A stretch of DNA of 64,000 nucleotides from Porticoccaceae bacterium (GTDB taxonomy: Bacteria > Pseudomonadota > Gammaproteobacteria > Pseudomonadales > Porticoccaceae), in NCBI GenBank assembly GCA_018069525.1, contig JAGPUQ010000002.1:1-64000 (forward strand), written 5' to 3'. The position numbers and the translations under genes were made by a program. The notes under the pieces are model-generated. The model did no database searches and was not told the origin of the DNA. It worked only from the letters and a program-made list of their open reading frames with translations. The first letter of the stretch is position 1. Each line of letters opens with the position of its first letter. Positions 7,766-19,969 of the stretch are shown in pieces.

Positions 7766-10700
7766 ATCCAGCAATTCGGTAACGGTTTCCAGACGATCTT
7801 CCGCACTAAACATCGGAATCGCGAATTTCAATTGCGTGGCACCGTGGAGTCGATACACATCGGCCTGTTGTTGCACCAGTTGCACAATCACCAGGGGTTC
7901 CACTTTGGTGTTCGAGCCAAATTCAATCGTACCACCCGCGGCACCGGCCTCTATTTTGTTGATCCCCAGCCGGGTGGCGCGCAGGCGCAGGCTGGTAACG
8001 CGGAACAAATTTTTCAATGGCTCGGACAATAAACTGAAGCGGTCGATCATTTCAACCTGTAGCTCGCGCAGCTCGGCATCGTTCGCGGCACCCGCCAGAC
8101 GTTTGTAGAGCATTAAGCGGGTATGCACATCCGGCACGTAGTCTTCCGGAATCAAAGCCGGAATATTGAGATTAACTTCGGCACCCAGTGGCGCACTGAG
8201 GTCGATGTCCGGGGTTTTGCCTTCGCGCAGACTCTGCACGGCGCGCTCCAGTAATTCCATATAAAGAGAAAAGCCGATAGTGCTGATATGGCCGCTCTGA
8301 CCTTTGCCGAGTAGTTCGCCAGCACCGCGAATTTCTAAATCGTGAGTGGCCAGTGTAAAGCCCGAGCCCAGGTGGTCGGCAGCTTCGATGGCTTCCAGAC
8401 GTTTGTGGGCATCGCTGGTCATTTGCTTGGGATGGGGGGTGAGCAGGTAGGCATAGGCCTGGTGGTGAGAGCGGCCGACGCGACCGCGCAATTGATGCAA
8501 CTGGGCGAGCCCGAGTTTGTCGGCGCGTTCGATAATAATCGTGTTGGCGCTGGGCACGTCAATGCCGGTTTCAATAATGGTGGAGCACACCAGCACATTA
8601 AAGCGCTGGTGGTAGAAATCCGACATCACGCTTTCGAGTTCGCGCTCGCGCAGTTGCCCGTGGGCAACTCCGACCCGGGCTTCGGGAATTAAGATTTGCA
8701 GGTCAGCCGCAGTTTGGCCGATGGTTTTAACGTCGTTATGTAAAAAATACACCTGCCCGCCGCGGAGGATTTCTCGCAGAATGGCTTCTTTAATTAGACG
8801 CTTGTCCCAGAGATGGGTAAAGGTTTTTACCGATAAGCGTTTGGCTGGAGGGGTGGCGATAATAGAGAGATCGCGCAGGCCGCCCATGGCCATATTCAGG
8901 GTGCGAGGAATGGGGGTGGCGGTGAGCGTAAGAATATCGACTTCACTGCGCATGGCTTTAACTTTTTCTTTTTGCTGCACACCGAAGCGATGTTCTTCAT
9001 CAATAATCAGCAAGCCCAAATCGCGATATTTAATATGAGTGTTCAGCAATTTGTGGGTGCCAATTAAAATATCGATTTTGCCCTCGGCTACTTGCTGAAG
9101 TACTTCGCTTTGTTCTTTGGCGGAGCGAAAGCGCGACAGCACATCGATACGTACGGGCCAGTCGGCAAAGCGGTCGCGGAAGTTGTCGTAGTGTTGTTGC
9201 GCGAGCAGTGTGGTGGGTACCAGGATGGCGACTTGTTTACCGCTGCTAATGGCGATAAATGCCGCGCGCATGGCGACTTCGGTTTTGCCGAAGCCGACAT
9301 CGCCGCACACCAGGCGATCCATCGGTTGCTCGCCGTGCATGTCGCTGTGTACTGCGCTGATGGTTTGCAGTTGATCGGGGGTTTCTTCAAAAGGGAAGCC
9401 CGCGCAAAACGCGCGGTAGTCTTCTTCCGGACAGCGATAGATATAGCCTTTGCGGGCCTCGCGGCGAGCGTAGACATCGAGTAGTTCGGCCGCGGTGTCG
9501 CGAATTTGTTTGGCGGCTTTGGTTTTAGCTTTTTGCCAGGTCTCCGAGCCGAGGCGATGCAATGGCGCCACGCTTTCGTCGCTACCGCTGTAGCGGCTAA
9601 TCAGATGTAAATTGGCAACCGGTACATAGAGTTTATCGCCAGCGGCGTATTCAAGAGTTAGAAATTCTGCCGGTTCGTCCTCCATGACCAGAGTTTGTAA
9701 GCCCCGGTAGCGGCCCACTCCGTGGTCAATATGCACCACCGGCGCGCCGAGACGCAATTCGGTAAGATTTTTGATGATCTGATCGGCGCTCTCCTGTTCT
9801 CGGGAGCGACGACGGCGCTGCAATACTTGCTGGCCAAATAATTCCGTTTCGCTGATCACGGTGATGGCGGGTTGAGTTAAGCGCAAACCGCGTTCGAGTG
9901 GATAGACCAGAATGTAATGTTCGGCTGTTACAGGAGCTTCTATCGGAGTGTCTATTTGAACTTCTAAGGAAGTGCTGCTCTGCTCTTGAGCGGGCGTGTT
10001 GTTAATAGCAGCGATAAATTCTGACCACGACGCGACTTCTTTGGGTTTAATTTCTGCCTTGGCGAGCAACTCGAGTAGAGCCTCCCGGCGACCCGCGGAT
10101 TCCGCACAAAACAACACGCTGGTTGTAGTTTCGGTAAGGGTTTCGGCGAGTAGAGCCTGAAGCTTTTCCAGCGGCTCAGCGGCCTTGGCGTCAACGCCGA
10201 TATCGGGCAGCGCCAGGCTGCCGAAATTGTGGTGGCCGACTTTCTCAGGCAGCGCTTCGGCATGTAGATCGGTGCGCGCTAGTTGTTTGAGGTCGGAAAA
10301 TAATTCGCTGGTGCTGAGAAACAACTCGCCTGGTGGCAGTAGCGGGCGAGTGGGATCAACGCCGTATTCTTCGTAGCGCTCGTTGGCTTCACGCCAAAAA
10401 TTGTCTGCGGCGCCACTGATATCGCCTTCCGTAAACAAGCGGGTATGCTCGGGCAAATAGTCGAATAAGGTCGCGGTGCTGTCGAAGAACAGGGGCAGGT
10501 AGTATTCGATGCCGCCGGGGGCCGCGCCAGTTTTTACGCCTTGATACAGGGCGCATTGCCGTGGGTCGTTATCGAAGTGGCTGTGCCAGCGATCGAGAAA
10601 GGTTTTAATGGCGTTTTTATCGAGGGGGAATTCTCTGGCCGGCAATAAATTAATGGCGTCTTTTTTGTCCACCGTGCGTTGGGTGTCGGGATCAAAGGTG

Positions 10701-11338
10701 CGCAGGGAGTCAATTTCATTGTCGAATAAGTCGAGGCGAATCGGCAGCGAAGAGCCCATTGGAAAGATGTCGATAAGTGCACCGCGCACGGCAAACTCGC
10801 CGTGTTCGTATACGGTGTCTGCGGCGCGATAGCCCGCTTGCTCCAGCTCGCCGCGCAGGCGATTGATATCGACGGTATCGCCGCTGCGATAGATAAAGGT
10901 ATTGCCGGCAATAAACGTGGGCGGCGGCAAGCGTTTCATTAAGGTCGGTGCCGGTGCGATCAAAATGCCGTGCTGGGTGTGCGGCAGGCTGTGGAGCGTA
11001 TGCAGGCGCTCGGAGATGATGTCCTGATGGGGCGAAAACCAGTCGTATGGCAGGGTTTCCCAGTCGGGTAAATGCAACACCGGAAAGTCGGGGTTGTTGC
11101 CGGTGAAAAATAATAATTCATTTTCCAGGCGTGCCGCCGTTTTGGCGTCCGCCGCGATAACCAGGCTAAAACCCTGATGTTGCTGCGCGCTGGTGGCGAT
11201 GGCCAGTGCCGCCGCCGAACCACCGAGCCCGCCCCAGTGCAGGCGGTTGCCGGACTGCTGCTCAGCAGTGGGTAGCTTGAGAGCCGGCGGTGGCGTCCCA
11301 TCGGTTGCGACGGCGTTTGATTGCTGGAATAAAGGCAT
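7748..11338 (-). CDS. mfd: Transcription-repair coupling factor
   Basis: Mfd (1196 aa; E. coli 1148) removes RNA polymerase stalled at DNA damage and recruits UvrA. Domains in order: UvrB-like N-terminal module (about 35-450), the RNA-polymerase-interacting domain with LRLGAPVVHIDHGVGRY and LEYAAGDKLYVPV (about 530-610), a superfamily 2 translocase with Walker A GDVGFGKTEVAMRAA, DEEH box LIIDEEHRFG, LTATPIPRTL and QLRGRVGRS, and a C-terminal regulatory domain. Start ATG 11338 has a weak ribosome-binding site but gives the expected N-terminus. It is followed by csiV, as in Pseudomonas. Confidence 0.97.
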   Translation of the reverse strand: MPLFQQSNAVATDGTPPPALKLPTAEQQSGNRLHWGGLGGSAAALAIATSAQQHQGFSLVIAADAKTAARLENELLFFTGNNPDFPVLHLPDWETLPYDWFSPHQDIISERLHTLHSLPHTQHGILIAPAPTLMKRLPPPTFIAGNTFIYRSGDTVDINRLRGELEQAGYRAADTVYEHGEFAVRGALIDIFPMGSSLPIRLDLFDNEIDSLRTFDPDTQRTVDKKDAINLLPAREFPLDKNAIKTFLDRWHSHFDNDPRQCALYQGVKTGAAPGGIEYYLPLFFDSTATLFDYLPEHTRLFTEGDISGAADNFWREANERYEEYGVDPTRPLLPPGELFLSTSELFSDLKQLARTDLHAEALPEKVGHHNFGSLALPDIGVDAKAAEPLEKLQALLAETLTETTTSVLFCAESAGRREALLELLAKAEIKPKEVASWSEFIAAINNTPAQEQSSTSLEVQIDTPIEAPVTAEHYILVYPLERGLRLTQPAITVISETELFGQQVLQRRRRSREQESADQIIKNLTELRLGAPVVHIDHGVGRYRGLQTLVMEDEPAEFLTLEYAAGDKLYVPVANLHLISRYSGSDESVAPLHRLGSETWQKAKTKAAKQIRDTAAELLDVYARREARKGYIYRCPEEDYRAFCAGFPFEETPDQLQTISAVHSDMHGEQPMDRLVCGDVGFGKTEVAMRAAFIAISSGKQVAILVPTTLLAQQHYDNFRDRFADWPVRIDVLSRFRSAKEQSEVLQQVAEGKIDILIGTHKLLNTHIKYRDLGLLIIDEEHRFGVQQKEKVKAMRSEVDILTLTATPIPRTLNMAMGGLRDLSIIATPPAKRLSVKTFTHLWDKRLIKEAILREILRGGQVYFLHNDVKTIGQTAADLQILIPEARVGVAHGQLRERELESVMSDFYHQRFNVLVCSTIIETGIDVPSANTIIIERADKLGLAQLHQLRGRVGRSHHQAYAYLLTPHPKQMTSDAHKRLEAIEAADHLGSGFTLATHDLEIRGAGELLGKGQSGHISTIGFSLYMELLERAVQSLREGKTPDIDLSAPLGAEVNLNIPALIPEDYVPDVHTRLMLYKRLAGAANDAELRELQVEMIDRFSLLSEPLKNLFRVTSLRLRATRLGINKIEAGAAGGTIEFGSNTKVEPLVIVQLVQQQADVYRLHGATQLKFAIPMFSAEDRLETVTELLDHLSPA

Positions 11339-11454
11339 GCGAGGTGGCTTGGCGACCTTACTGTGGTGGGTAAATAGGGTGTGCTATTGTAACGACGGTC
11401 TTAGCTGCAGTCATGGTTTGAGGTTTTATTTTTGAGGTAAAGGAGCGGGTCGGC

Positions 11455-12222
11455 GTGGTAAAAATGGGTTTCCCTGGTATCCCAAACCTGAATAAAACGT
11501 CGCGCTGTTGTTTTAGATATCTGCTGGTGTTGCTACTAATGCAGGCCTTAGTGTTATTGACGGGCTGTAGCAAAACACCCTTTAGTATGAAAGATAGTGT
11601 CAGAAATTTAGCCAAGTCCGATATCGATTTTGTCGCCGATGCCCACTATGCCAGTGCGCAGCGCCTATTGCGCGAACTCAACACCAAACTCTACCGCCGT
11701 AATCCGGTGCAATTAACCCACGGGCGTGTGTTGGGCGGCAGCTCGTCGCCCACGGCAGCCAGCCGCGAGCAGCAATTGTTCCGTGCTAATGGGCCTTTGG
11801 TATTCGACGAGTTGGGCGGCAGGCGGGGCACCAGGGCTATGGAGTTGGCGTTGGCACCGGGGTTTGAAGGCGACCGGGTGTTTGCCTTAATGGCGGGGCT
11901 GACCGGCATGATTCGGCATAGCTACGGCTACCGGTCGGAGTTTTTTATGCTGGATAACATCGATGAACAAAAGCTCTACCAGTCTGCGCGCAATGTGGAA
12001 ATTCTACTGTGGCGATTGTCTCGCGCGCGCAGCCATAGCGGGCAGCCCCTGATTTTAACCAACCACCGCTCCGGGGAAGTCGACAATCTGAGTTTTGAGC
12101 GTTTGTTTGGTAAATTGATCGCTACCCAGGACATGCTGGCGGAGATTGCGGCACAAAAAAATAACCGCCTGATCAATCAAGTTGCCCATAATGCGGCCTC
12201 CCTGGTATTTTTCCCCCTCTAG
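11455..12222 (+). CDS. Putative lipoprotein of unknown function
   Basis: A 255-residue protein with a basic N-terminus, a hydrophobic segment and lipobox LLTGC, so it is predicted to be lipid-anchored in the envelope. I chose GTG 11455 because AGGAG sits 8 bp upstream. The mature part begins with a predicted helix (MKDSVRNLAKSDIDFVADAHYASAQRLL) and contains a conserved-looking MELALAPGFEGDRVFALMAGL block. I do not recognise the family. It lies divergent from mfd and 60-80 bp upstream of the GAPDH gene. Confidence 0.75.
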   Translation: MVKMGFPGIPNLNKTSRCCFRYLLVLLLMQALVLLTGCSKTPFSMKDSVRNLAKSDIDFVADAHYASAQRLLRELNTKLYRRNPVQLTHGRVLGGSSSPTAASREQQLFRANGPLVFDELGGRRGTRAMELALAPGFEGDRVFALMAGLTGMIRHSYGYRSEFFMLDNIDEQKLYQSARNVEILLWRLSRARSHSGQPLILTNHRSGEVDNLSFERLFGKLIATQDMLAEIAAQKNNRLINQVAHNAASLVFFPL

Positions 12223-12303
12223 AGACCGAATTCCGGTTGCGGCGAGGCACTCTAATCACGATAATAGCCGCCTTTTTTATCGTTGCCGGCAACCGGGGGC
12301 TTT

Positions 12304-13758
12304 GTGAAACGACCACAACCGCAAGATTTCTTTAAAGATTGGAAAGAGCGCGAAGCTCTGGCCGAGGCCATGATCCCGCTGATCGGCAAATTGTATCGGC
12401 AGAATAACGTCTCCCTTTATATGTATGGCCGCAATATGGTCAACCTGTCGGTGACCGATCTGATGAAGGCGCATCGCTTTGTACGCCAGATCGAGCAAAA
12501 CGAACTCTCCGAATTTGACACCTTTCCGATGATTGCCGCGTTAGCGGCGATGGATCTGGGGCCTGCCCACATCGATATCGGCAAGTTGACCGTGAGATAT
12601 CTCGACAAGGGAAATAGCCGCGAACCGCAGGAATACCTGCAGGAAGTGGTGGGTAACGATATTGGTTCGGTGCGTAAACCTTTACCCGAACCCCAGGATG
12701 TCGTGCTCTACGGCTTTGGCCGTATTGGTCGCTTACTGGCGCGCATACTGGTGGAGAAAGCTGGGGGCGGCGATCTGCTGCGCTTGCGAGCCATTGTGGT
12801 ACGCGACGGCGGTAGCGCTAACGATCTGGAAAAACGCGCCAGCCTGTTGCGGCGGGATTCGGTACACGGTTCTTTTCGCGGCACCATTAGGGTGTTACAT
12901 GAAGAGAACAAGCTGATTTGTAATGGCAATGAGATTCAGGTGATTTATGCCAACTCGCCGTCCGAAGTGGATTACACCGAGCATGGCATCAACAATGCCT
13001 TGATCGTGGACAACACCGGCGTGTGGCGCGATGAAGCCGGCCTGGGCGAGCATTTGAAATGTCCCGGTGCGGGCAAGGTGCTACTCACAGCGCCAGGCAA
13101 GGGCGATATCCCCAATATTGTGTACGGCGTTAACGATCGCGAGATCACCGCAGATACTAAGATTTTATCGGCGGCTTCCTGTACTACCAACGCCATTGTT
13201 CCGGTCTTAAAGGCAGTGATGGATGAGTACGGCGTGAGCCGCGGCCACGTAGAAACCGTCCACGCCTACACCAACGATCAGAACCTGATCGACAACTACC
13301 ACAAAGGCGAGCGCCGGGGCCGCAGTGCGGCACTGAATATGGTGATTACCGAAACCGGGGCGGCGAGTGCTGCGGCGAAAGCGATTCCCGAGTTGGCGGG
13401 CAAGCTCACCGGCAATGCTATTCGGGTGCCGACGCCCAATGTATCCATGGCGATTTTGAATCTTCAGCTCGAGCGTGATACCACGGTCGCCGAACTCAAC
13501 GAATTTATGCGCCAAAAGGCCCTGTACTCGCCTTTACAGCAGCAGATCGGGTACACCATCTCATCGGAAGCGGTATCGACGGACTTCGTCGGTGATCGTC
13601 ACGCCTGTGTACTGGACTCCAGGGCGACCATTGTCAGCGGCAATAGCTGTGTTCTGTATTGCTGGTACGACAACGAGTTTGGCTATAGCTGTCAGGTAGT
13701 GCGTTGTATGGAAGAAATGGTGGGCGTGCACTGGCCCATGTATCCGCGCGCTGGCTAG
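12304..13758 (+). CDS. Glyceraldehyde-3-phosphate dehydrogenase, long type
   Basis: NAD(P)-dependent glycolytic or gluconeogenic GAPDH of the long type seen next to mfd in Pseudomonas. About 130 N-terminal residues (WKEREALAEAMIPLIGKLYRQ and onward) precede the Rossmann domain (VVLYGFGRIGRLLAR). The catalytic cysteine is in SAASCTTNA (about residue 293 from this start), followed by VETVHAYTNDQNLIDN and the C-terminal WYDNEFGYS. I prefer GTG 12304, preceded by a G-rich site, over an in-frame TTG at 12283. Whether it works in glycolysis or gluconeogenesis cannot be read from the sequence. Confidence 0.9.
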   Translation: MKRPQPQDFFKDWKEREALAEAMIPLIGKLYRQNNVSLYMYGRNMVNLSVTDLMKAHRFVRQIEQNELSEFDTFPMIAALAAMDLGPAHIDIGKLTVRYLDKGNSREPQEYLQEVVGNDIGSVRKPLPEPQDVVLYGFGRIGRLLARILVEKAGGGDLLRLRAIVVRDGGSANDLEKRASLLRRDSVHGSFRGTIRVLHEENKLICNGNEIQVIYANSPSEVDYTEHGINNALIVDNTGVWRDEAGLGEHLKCPGAGKVLLTAPGKGDIPNIVYGVNDREITADTKILSAASCTTNAIVPVLKAVMDEYGVSRGHVETVHAYTNDQNLIDNYHKGERRGRSAALNMVITETGAASAAAKAIPELAGKLTGNAIRVPTPNVSMAILNLQLERDTTVAELNEFMRQKALYSPLQQQIGYTISSEAVSTDFVGDRHACVLDSRATIVSGNSCVLYCWYDNEFGYSCQVVRCMEEMVGVHWPMYPRAG

Positions 13759-13811
13759 GCGCTCCGCGATCCGCCGTTAGAGGTTTAAGGGCTGTTAATC
13801 ACTTGGTTTTA

Positions 13812-13841
13812 CTGGCAATAAGCCCGCTAGCCCTTTATAAT
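13812..13841 (+). promoter_or_regulatory. Putative sigma70 promoter of the nqr operon
   Basis: A perfect -10 element TATAAT (13836-13841) is preceded by CTGGCA (4 of 6 with the -35 consensus) at an 18-bp spacing. It would give a leader of about 195 nt before nqrA. The leader (to 14044) contains short hairpins but no riboswitch I recognise, and no gene. Confidence 0.5.
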
Positions 13842-14026
13842 CCTCGCCGCGTTTGTGGAGCTAAATTTAAAGCTTCTGTTAAGTTGCAGGCACACTCCTG
13901 CGGGCCCTGTGTCAGTTCAAAAGACAAGCTTAATATTGTAATACCACATTTAACGGCGGCCCCTGTGGCCGTGAAACAGTAGTGGCGTAATCAGAGTGCG
14001 CGAGTAGCACTTGTAAGTTCGCCTGA

Positions 14027-15385
<1,359 letters not shown>

Positions 15386-15390
15386 GGCTG

Positions 15391-16590
15391 ATGGGTTTGC
15401 GTAAATTATTAGATTCGATGGAGCCGCACTTTAATAAAGGCGGCAAGTACGAAAAATTCTATGCCTTGTTCGAGGCAGTGGATACGATTTTCTATTCGCC
15501 CGCAGCGGTGACTAAAACCGGTGCCCATGTACGCGACGGTATCGATCTCAAGCGCGTGATGATCACCGTTTGGCTAGCGGCATTTCCGGCGATGTTCTAC
15601 GGCATGTACAACCTGGGGTTTCAGGCTAACACGGCGATGGCAGCGGCTGGAATTACCGAAGTACAAGATTGGCACGGCATCATTATTGGCCTTTTTGCTG
15701 GTCATGACCCAGCCAGTATCTGGGATTGCTTCTGGTACGGTGCAGCCTACTTTGTGCCGGTCTATATGGTGACCTTTATCGTCGGTGGTTTCTGGGAAGT
15801 GGTGTTTGCCTCGATACGCGGCCACGAAATCAACGAAGGCTTCTTTGTCACCTCTATTTTATTCGCGCTGATCTGCCCGCCCACCTTACCTTTATGGATG
15901 GTGGCAATGGGTATTAGTTTTGGCGTGGTGATCGGCAAGGAAATTTTTGGCGGCACCGGCAAAAACTTTTTGAATCCGGCATTAACCGGGCGCGCCTTTG
16001 TATTTTTCGCCTACCCAGCGTTTATGAGTGGTGACGCGGTGTGGACCGCAGTTGACGGCTACACCGGTGCAACGGCGCTGTCGGTTGCTGCTAGTGATGG
16101 CATGGTCGCGCTACAGGCTCAGTACAGTTGGATGGACGCCTTTATTGGTCGCATCCCTGGCTCGATGGGTGAAGTGTCTACCCTGGCCATCTTTATCGGT
16201 GGCGCTTTATTGCTGCTCACCCGCATCGCTTCCTGGCGCATTATTCTTGGGGTGTTCCTCGGTATGTTTGCGCTCTCCAGCTTATTTAATCTGGTTGGCT
16301 CCGACAGTAACCCGATGTTTGCCATGACATGGGAGTGGCATCTGGTGCTCGGCGGTTTTGCCTTCGGTATGATCTTTATGGCGACGGACCCGGTGTCTGC
16401 GGCGATGACCAATGTCGGTAAATATTGGTACGGTGCGCTGATCGGCGTGATGGTGGTGTTGATCCGCGTAGTGAACCCGGCTTTCCCCGAGGGTATGATG
16501 CTGGCAATCCTGTTCGCTAACTTGTTTGCAGCCCTGATCGATCACTTTGTGGTTCAGGCTAACGTCCGCCGGAGGCTTGCCCGTGGCTAA
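15391..16590 (+). CDS. nqrB: Na+-translocating NADH:quinone reductase subunit B
   Basis: Integral membrane subunit (399 aa from ATG 15391) that carries covalently bound FMN and takes part in sodium translocation. I chose ATG 15391 because AAGGAGG lies just upstream; an in-frame TTG at 15382 is less likely. [14 protein letters not shown] is the family N-terminus. The flavinylation motif DGYTGATAL provides the threonine that ApbE modifies. About ten membrane segments follow from residue 55. The gene overlaps nqrC by 8 bp. Confidence 0.97.
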   Translation: MGLRKLLDSMEPHFNKGGKYEKFYALFEAVDTIFYSPAAVTKTGAHVRDGIDLKRVMITVWLAAFPAMFYGMYNLGFQANTAMAAAGITEVQDWHGIIIGLFAGHDPASIWDCFWYGAAYFVPVYMVTFIVGGFWEVVFASIRGHEINEGFFVTSILFALICPPTLPLWMVAMGISFGVVIGKEIFGGTGKNFLNPALTGRAFVFFAYPAFMSGDAVWTAVDGYTGATALSVAASDGMVALQAQYSWMDAFIGRIPGSMGEVSTLAIFIGGALLLLTRIASWRIILGVFLGMFALSSLFNLVGSDSNPMFAMTWEWHLVLGGFAFGMIFMATDPVSAAMTNVGKYWYGALIGVMVVLIRVVNPAFPEGMMLAILFANLFAALIDHFVVQANVRRRLARG

Positions 16591-17362
16591 TAAAGAATCG
16601 TTTGGAAGAACCCTACTGGTCGCAGCGGTACTGTGTTTAGTGTGTTCTGTGGTGGTGTCGACGGCGGCGGTGATGTTGCGTCCGGCTCAGCAATTTAATA
16701 AAGACCTCGACCGCAAATCTAATATTCTGGCTGCCGCCGGTTTAATGGAAGAGGGTGGCGATGTCGAAGCCCTGTTCGCCGGTGTCACTTCCCGAGTGGT
16801 GGATTTGGAAACCGGGAAATTTACCGACGCGGTGGCGCTCGATACCTACGACCAACGCAAGGCGAGTAAATCTCCGGAGCTTTCCGACGCCATCCCCGAT
16901 GATTTGGATAAAGCCAAAATTTCGCGACGAGTTAAATATGCGGTGGTGTATTTAATTGAAAATGATCAGGGTGTCGAAACCGTGATCTTGCCGATTAAGG
17001 GTTACGGCCTCTGGTCAACGCTCTACGGCTTTGTTGCCCTGGATGGAGATTTTAATACCGTTGCCGGAATCGGTTTTTACGAGCACGCGGAAACTCCGGG
17101 CCTGGGTGGCGAAGTCGATAATCCCAACTGGAAGGCATCGTGGGTAGGTAAAAAGGTGTATCCCGGTGGTGATGCTTCAGAGCCAGCCTTGAGCGTTATT
17201 AAAGGCAAGGTAAACCTCGAGCGCGCCGAAGCGATTTATCAAATCGACGGCTTGTCCGGCGCGACCTTGACCAGTCGTGGGGTTCACAACTTAATTCAGT
17301 ACTGGATGGGGGCGGAAGGTTTTTCTCCGTTCCTGGGTAACTTGCGCGCAGGAGAGGCATAG
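16583..17362 (+). CDS. nqrC: Na+-translocating NADH:quinone reductase subunit C
   Basis: Membrane-anchored subunit (260 aa) with a large periplasmic FMN-binding domain. I chose GTG 16583 ([20 protein letters not shown]) because GGAGG lies 7 bp upstream and this gives the family N-terminus with one membrane helix. The C-terminal [13 protein letters not shown] is the threonine flavinylation site modified by ApbE. Translational coupling with nqrB is likely from the overlap. Confidence 0.96.
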   Translation: MANKESFGRTLLVAAVLCLVCSVVVSTAAVMLRPAQQFNKDLDRKSNILAAAGLMEEGGDVEALFAGVTSRVVDLETGKFTDAVALDTYDQRKASKSPELSDAIPDDLDKAKISRRVKYAVVYLIENDQGVETVILPIKGYGLWSTLYGFVALDGDFNTVAGIGFYEHAETPGLGGEVDNPNWKASWVGKKVYPGGDASEPALSVIKGKVNLERAEAIYQIDGLSGATLTSRGVHNLIQYWMGAEGFSPFLGNLRAGEA

Positions 17363-17364
17363 TT

Positions 17365-18042
17365 ATGACAGATAAAACCAAAGATATCCTGTTTAGGCCG
17401 GTATTTGCGGACAATCCCATTGCACTGCAAATTTTGGGTATTTGCTCTGCCCTGGCAGTGACCGGGCAGATGTCCGTGTCGTTGGTAATGTGTATTGCCT
17501 TGACAACGGTGACGGCGTTTTCGAATTTGTTTATTTCGATTGTGCGCAATCAAATCCCCAGCAGTATTCGTATTATCGTGCAGATGACCATTATTGCTTC
17601 GCTGGTGATTGTGGTGGATCAACTTCTTAAAGCCTACGCCTACGAAATCAGCAAACAGTTGTCGGTATTTGTCGGCTTAATTATTACGAACTGTATCGTT
17701 ATGGGTCGCGCCGAAGCCTTCGCGATGAAAAACCCACCGCTGCCCAGCTTTTTAGATGGCGTCGGCAACGGTTTGGGTTACAGCGTAATTTTGATGACCC
17801 TCGCCTTTGTTCGCGAACTGTTTGGTTCCGGTTCTTTATTTGGCATGCAAGTGCTGCCACTGGCGACGGAGGGCGGTTGGTACATTCCTAACGGTATGCT
17901 GTTGTTGCCGCCTAGTGCCTTCTTCTTGATCGGTGGTTTTATCTGGGTACTGCGCACCTTCAAAAAAGAGCAGGTTGAGGCAGTTGAATACCCGATGGCG
18001 CCTAATACCGTCGGTGGTCATGCTGCTGGGGAGGCTGCGTAA
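17365..18042 (+). CDS. nqrD: Na+-translocating NADH:quinone reductase subunit D
   Basis: Polytopic inner-membrane subunit (225 aa) of the RnfE/NqrD family. Six hydrophobic segments are visible, with the conserved [19 protein letters not shown] block in which a cysteine helps ligate the intramembrane iron-sulfur centre together with NqrE. It starts 2 bp after nqrC and its stop overlaps the nqrE start. Confidence 0.96.
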   Translation: MTDKTKDILFRPVFADNPIALQILGICSALAVTGQMSVSLVMCIALTTVTAFSNLFISIVRNQIPSSIRIIVQMTIIASLVIVVDQLLKAYAYEISKQLSVFVGLIITNCIVMGRAEAFAMKNPPLPSFLDGVGNGLGYSVILMTLAFVRELFGSGSLFGMQVLPLATEGGWYIPNGMLLLPPSAFFLIGGFIWVLRTFKKEQVEAVEYPMAPNTVGGHAAGEAA

Positions 18043-18659
18043 TGGAACATTATTTGACCTTACTAGTACGAGCCATTTTTATCGAGAACATGGCCCTGGC
18101 CTTCTTCCTGGGCATGTGTACGCTGCTGGCGATCTCCAAAAAAATTGAAGCGGCCATTGGTCTGGGTATCGCGGTGGTAGTAGTGTTGGCCATTACCGTA
18201 CCGGCGAATAACGTGATCTATACCTATCTGCTCGCCGATGGCGCGCTGGCGTGGACCGGTATTGAAGCTCTGGCATCGGTCGATTTGAGCTTTCTCGGAC
18301 TACTGAGTTACATCGGTGTGATTGCCGCGATCGTGCAAATTTTGGAAATGGTACTCGACCGCTATGTGCCTAAACTTTATAACACTCTCGGCGTATTTCT
18401 GCCGTTGATTACCGTGAATTGCGCCATTTTGGGTGCCTCACTGTTTATGGTTGAGCGCAGTTATGACCTGGCAGAAAGCACGGTGTACGGCCTGGGTGCA
18501 GGACTGGGTTGGGCTTTGGCGATTGTCGTTATGGCGGGGATTCGAGAAAAACTCAAATACAGCGATATGCCGGAAGGCCTGCGTGGTTTGGGTGGTGCGT
18601 TTATGATCGTGGGGCTTATGTCCCTTGGCTTTATGTCCTTTGGTGGCATCGATATTTAA
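18042..18659 (+). CDS. nqrE: Na+-translocating NADH:quinone reductase subunit E
   Basis: Polytopic subunit (205 aa) of the RnfA/NqrE family, homologous to NqrD with inverted topology. [17 protein letters not shown] holds the conserved cysteine that pairs with Nqr[18 protein letters not shown] sequence near the N-terminus is typical. The ATG overlaps the last base of nqrD. Confidence 0.96.
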   Translation: MEHYLTLLVRAIFIENMALAFFLGMCTLLAISKKIEAAIGLGIAVVVVLAITVPANNVIYTYLLADGALAWTGIEALASVDLSFLGLLSYIGVIAAIVQILEMVLDRYVPKLYNTLGVFLPLITVNCAILGASLFMVERSYDLAESTVYGLGAGLGWALAIVVMAGIREKLKYSDMPEGLRGLGGAFMIVGLMSLGFMSFGGIDI

Positions 18660-18678
18660 GGCGGGGTAGTAGACATCC

Positions 18679-19911
18679 ATGGGTATTGAAAACCTGACAA
18701 TTATTCTCGGTGTTGGCATGTTCACTGCGGTGGTGCTAGCGCTGGTGTTGTTTATTCTCGGCGCGCGTTCGCGGCTGGTGAGCTCTGGCAACGTTGGTAT
18801 TGAAATCAATGGTGAAAAAACCATTGAGGTTGCGGCGGGGAGCAAGTTGTTGCAAACCCTTTCCGGCCAGGGTCTGTTTCTGCCTTCTGCCTGTGGCGGT
18901 GGTGGTACCTGTGCCCAGTGTAAATGCATAGTGAGCGAGGGCGGGGGTTCTATTTTGCCGACCGAAGTCGCGCATTTTACGCCCAGAGAAGCTAAAGCGG
19001 GCTGGCGTTTATCCTGTCAGGTGCCGGTTAAACAAGACATGAAAATTGAAGTGCCGGAAGAAGTTTTCGGAGTGAAGCAGTGGGAGTGCGTAGTTGAAGC
19101 CAACGTCAACGTTGCGACCTTTATTAAAGAGCTAACGCTGCGTTTACCCGAAGGCGAGAATGTAGATTTTCGCGCCGGTGGTTATGTGCAATTAGAAGCG
19201 CCACCCCATCATGTTAAGTTCAGCGATTTTGATATCGAAGAAGAATATCGCGGCGATTGGGAACACTTCGGTTTCTTTAAGCTGGAGTCCACCGTTACCG
19301 AGCCAGTGATTCGTGCCTACTCGATGGCTAACTATCCGGAAGAAACCGGTATTGTTAAATTTAATATTCGTATTGCCACGCCACCGCCGCGTACGGAAGG
19401 GCTACCACCCGGGCAAATGTCTGCTTATACCTTTAGTTTAAAGCCCGGCGACACCATGACGGTGTACGGTCCCTTCGGTGAATTCTTTGCCAAAGATACC
19501 GATAAAGAAATGGTATTTATCGGTGGTGGTGCGGGTATGGCACCCATGCGTTCACACTTGTTTGATCAGATGCGCCGCCTGAAAACGGATCGCAAAATAT
19601 CGTTTTGGTACGGCGCGCGTAGTTTGCGAGAAATGTTCTACGCTGATGAATACGATCAATTAGCCGCCGAGAATGACAACTTCGATTGGCACGTGGCGTT
19701 ATCCGATCCGCAACCGGAAGATAACTGGGAAGGCGACACCGGCTTTATTCACAATGTGTTGTTTGAAAATTATTTAAAAAGTCACGAAGCGCCGGAAGAT
19801 TGTGAATTTTATATGTGTGGCCCGCCGATGATGAATATGGCGGTGATCAACATGTTGCACAGTCTGGGTGTGGAAGATGACAATATCTTCCTCGATGACT
19901 TCGGTGGTTAA
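18679..19911 (+). CDS. nqrF: Na+-translocating NADH:quinone reductase subunit F
   Basis: Entry subunit (410 aa): it oxidises NADH and passes electrons into the complex. It has one N-terminal membrane helix, a 2Fe-2S ferredoxin domain ([12 protein letters not shown] and a later cysteine in RLSCQVPV), an FAD domain with RAYSMANYP, and an NAD domain with [12 protein letters not shown] and CGPPMMN. It is the last structural gene of the operon and is followed by an intrinsic terminator at 19936-19965. Confidence 0.97.
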   Translation: MGIENLTIILGVGMFTAVVLALVLFILGARSRLVSSGNVGIEINGEKTIEVAAGSKLLQTLSGQGLFLPSACGGGGTCAQCKCIVSEGGGSILPTEVAHFTPREAKAGWRLSCQVPVKQDMKIEVPEEVFGVKQWECVVEANVNVATFIKELTLRLPEGENVDFRAGGYVQLEAPPHHVKFSDFDIEEEYRGDWEHFGFFKLESTVTEPVIRAYSMANYPEETGIVKFNIRIATPPPRTEGLPPGQMSAYTFSLKPGDTMTVYGPFGEFFAKDTDKEMVFIGGGAGMAPMRSHLFDQMRRLKTDRKISFWYGARSLREMFYADEYDQLAAENDNFDWHVALSDPQPEDNWEGDTGFIHNVLFENYLKSHEAPEDCEFYMCGPPMMNMAVINMLHSLGVEDDNIFLDDFGG

Positions 19912-19935
19912 TACCTTTGGTATTATCAGCAATCT

Positions 19936-19965
19936 AAAAGCGAGGCCACAATGGGCCTCGTTTTT
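19936..19965 (+). terminator. Rho-independent terminator after nqrF
   Basis: A 7-bp perfect stem CGAGGCC / GGCCTCG with a 6-nt loop, preceded by AAAAG and followed by TTTTT. It lies 25 bp after the nqrF stop. Any apbE start upstream of 19966 would put this terminator inside the apbE coding sequence, which argues for the downstream start. Confidence 0.75.
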
Positions 19966-19969
19966 GTTT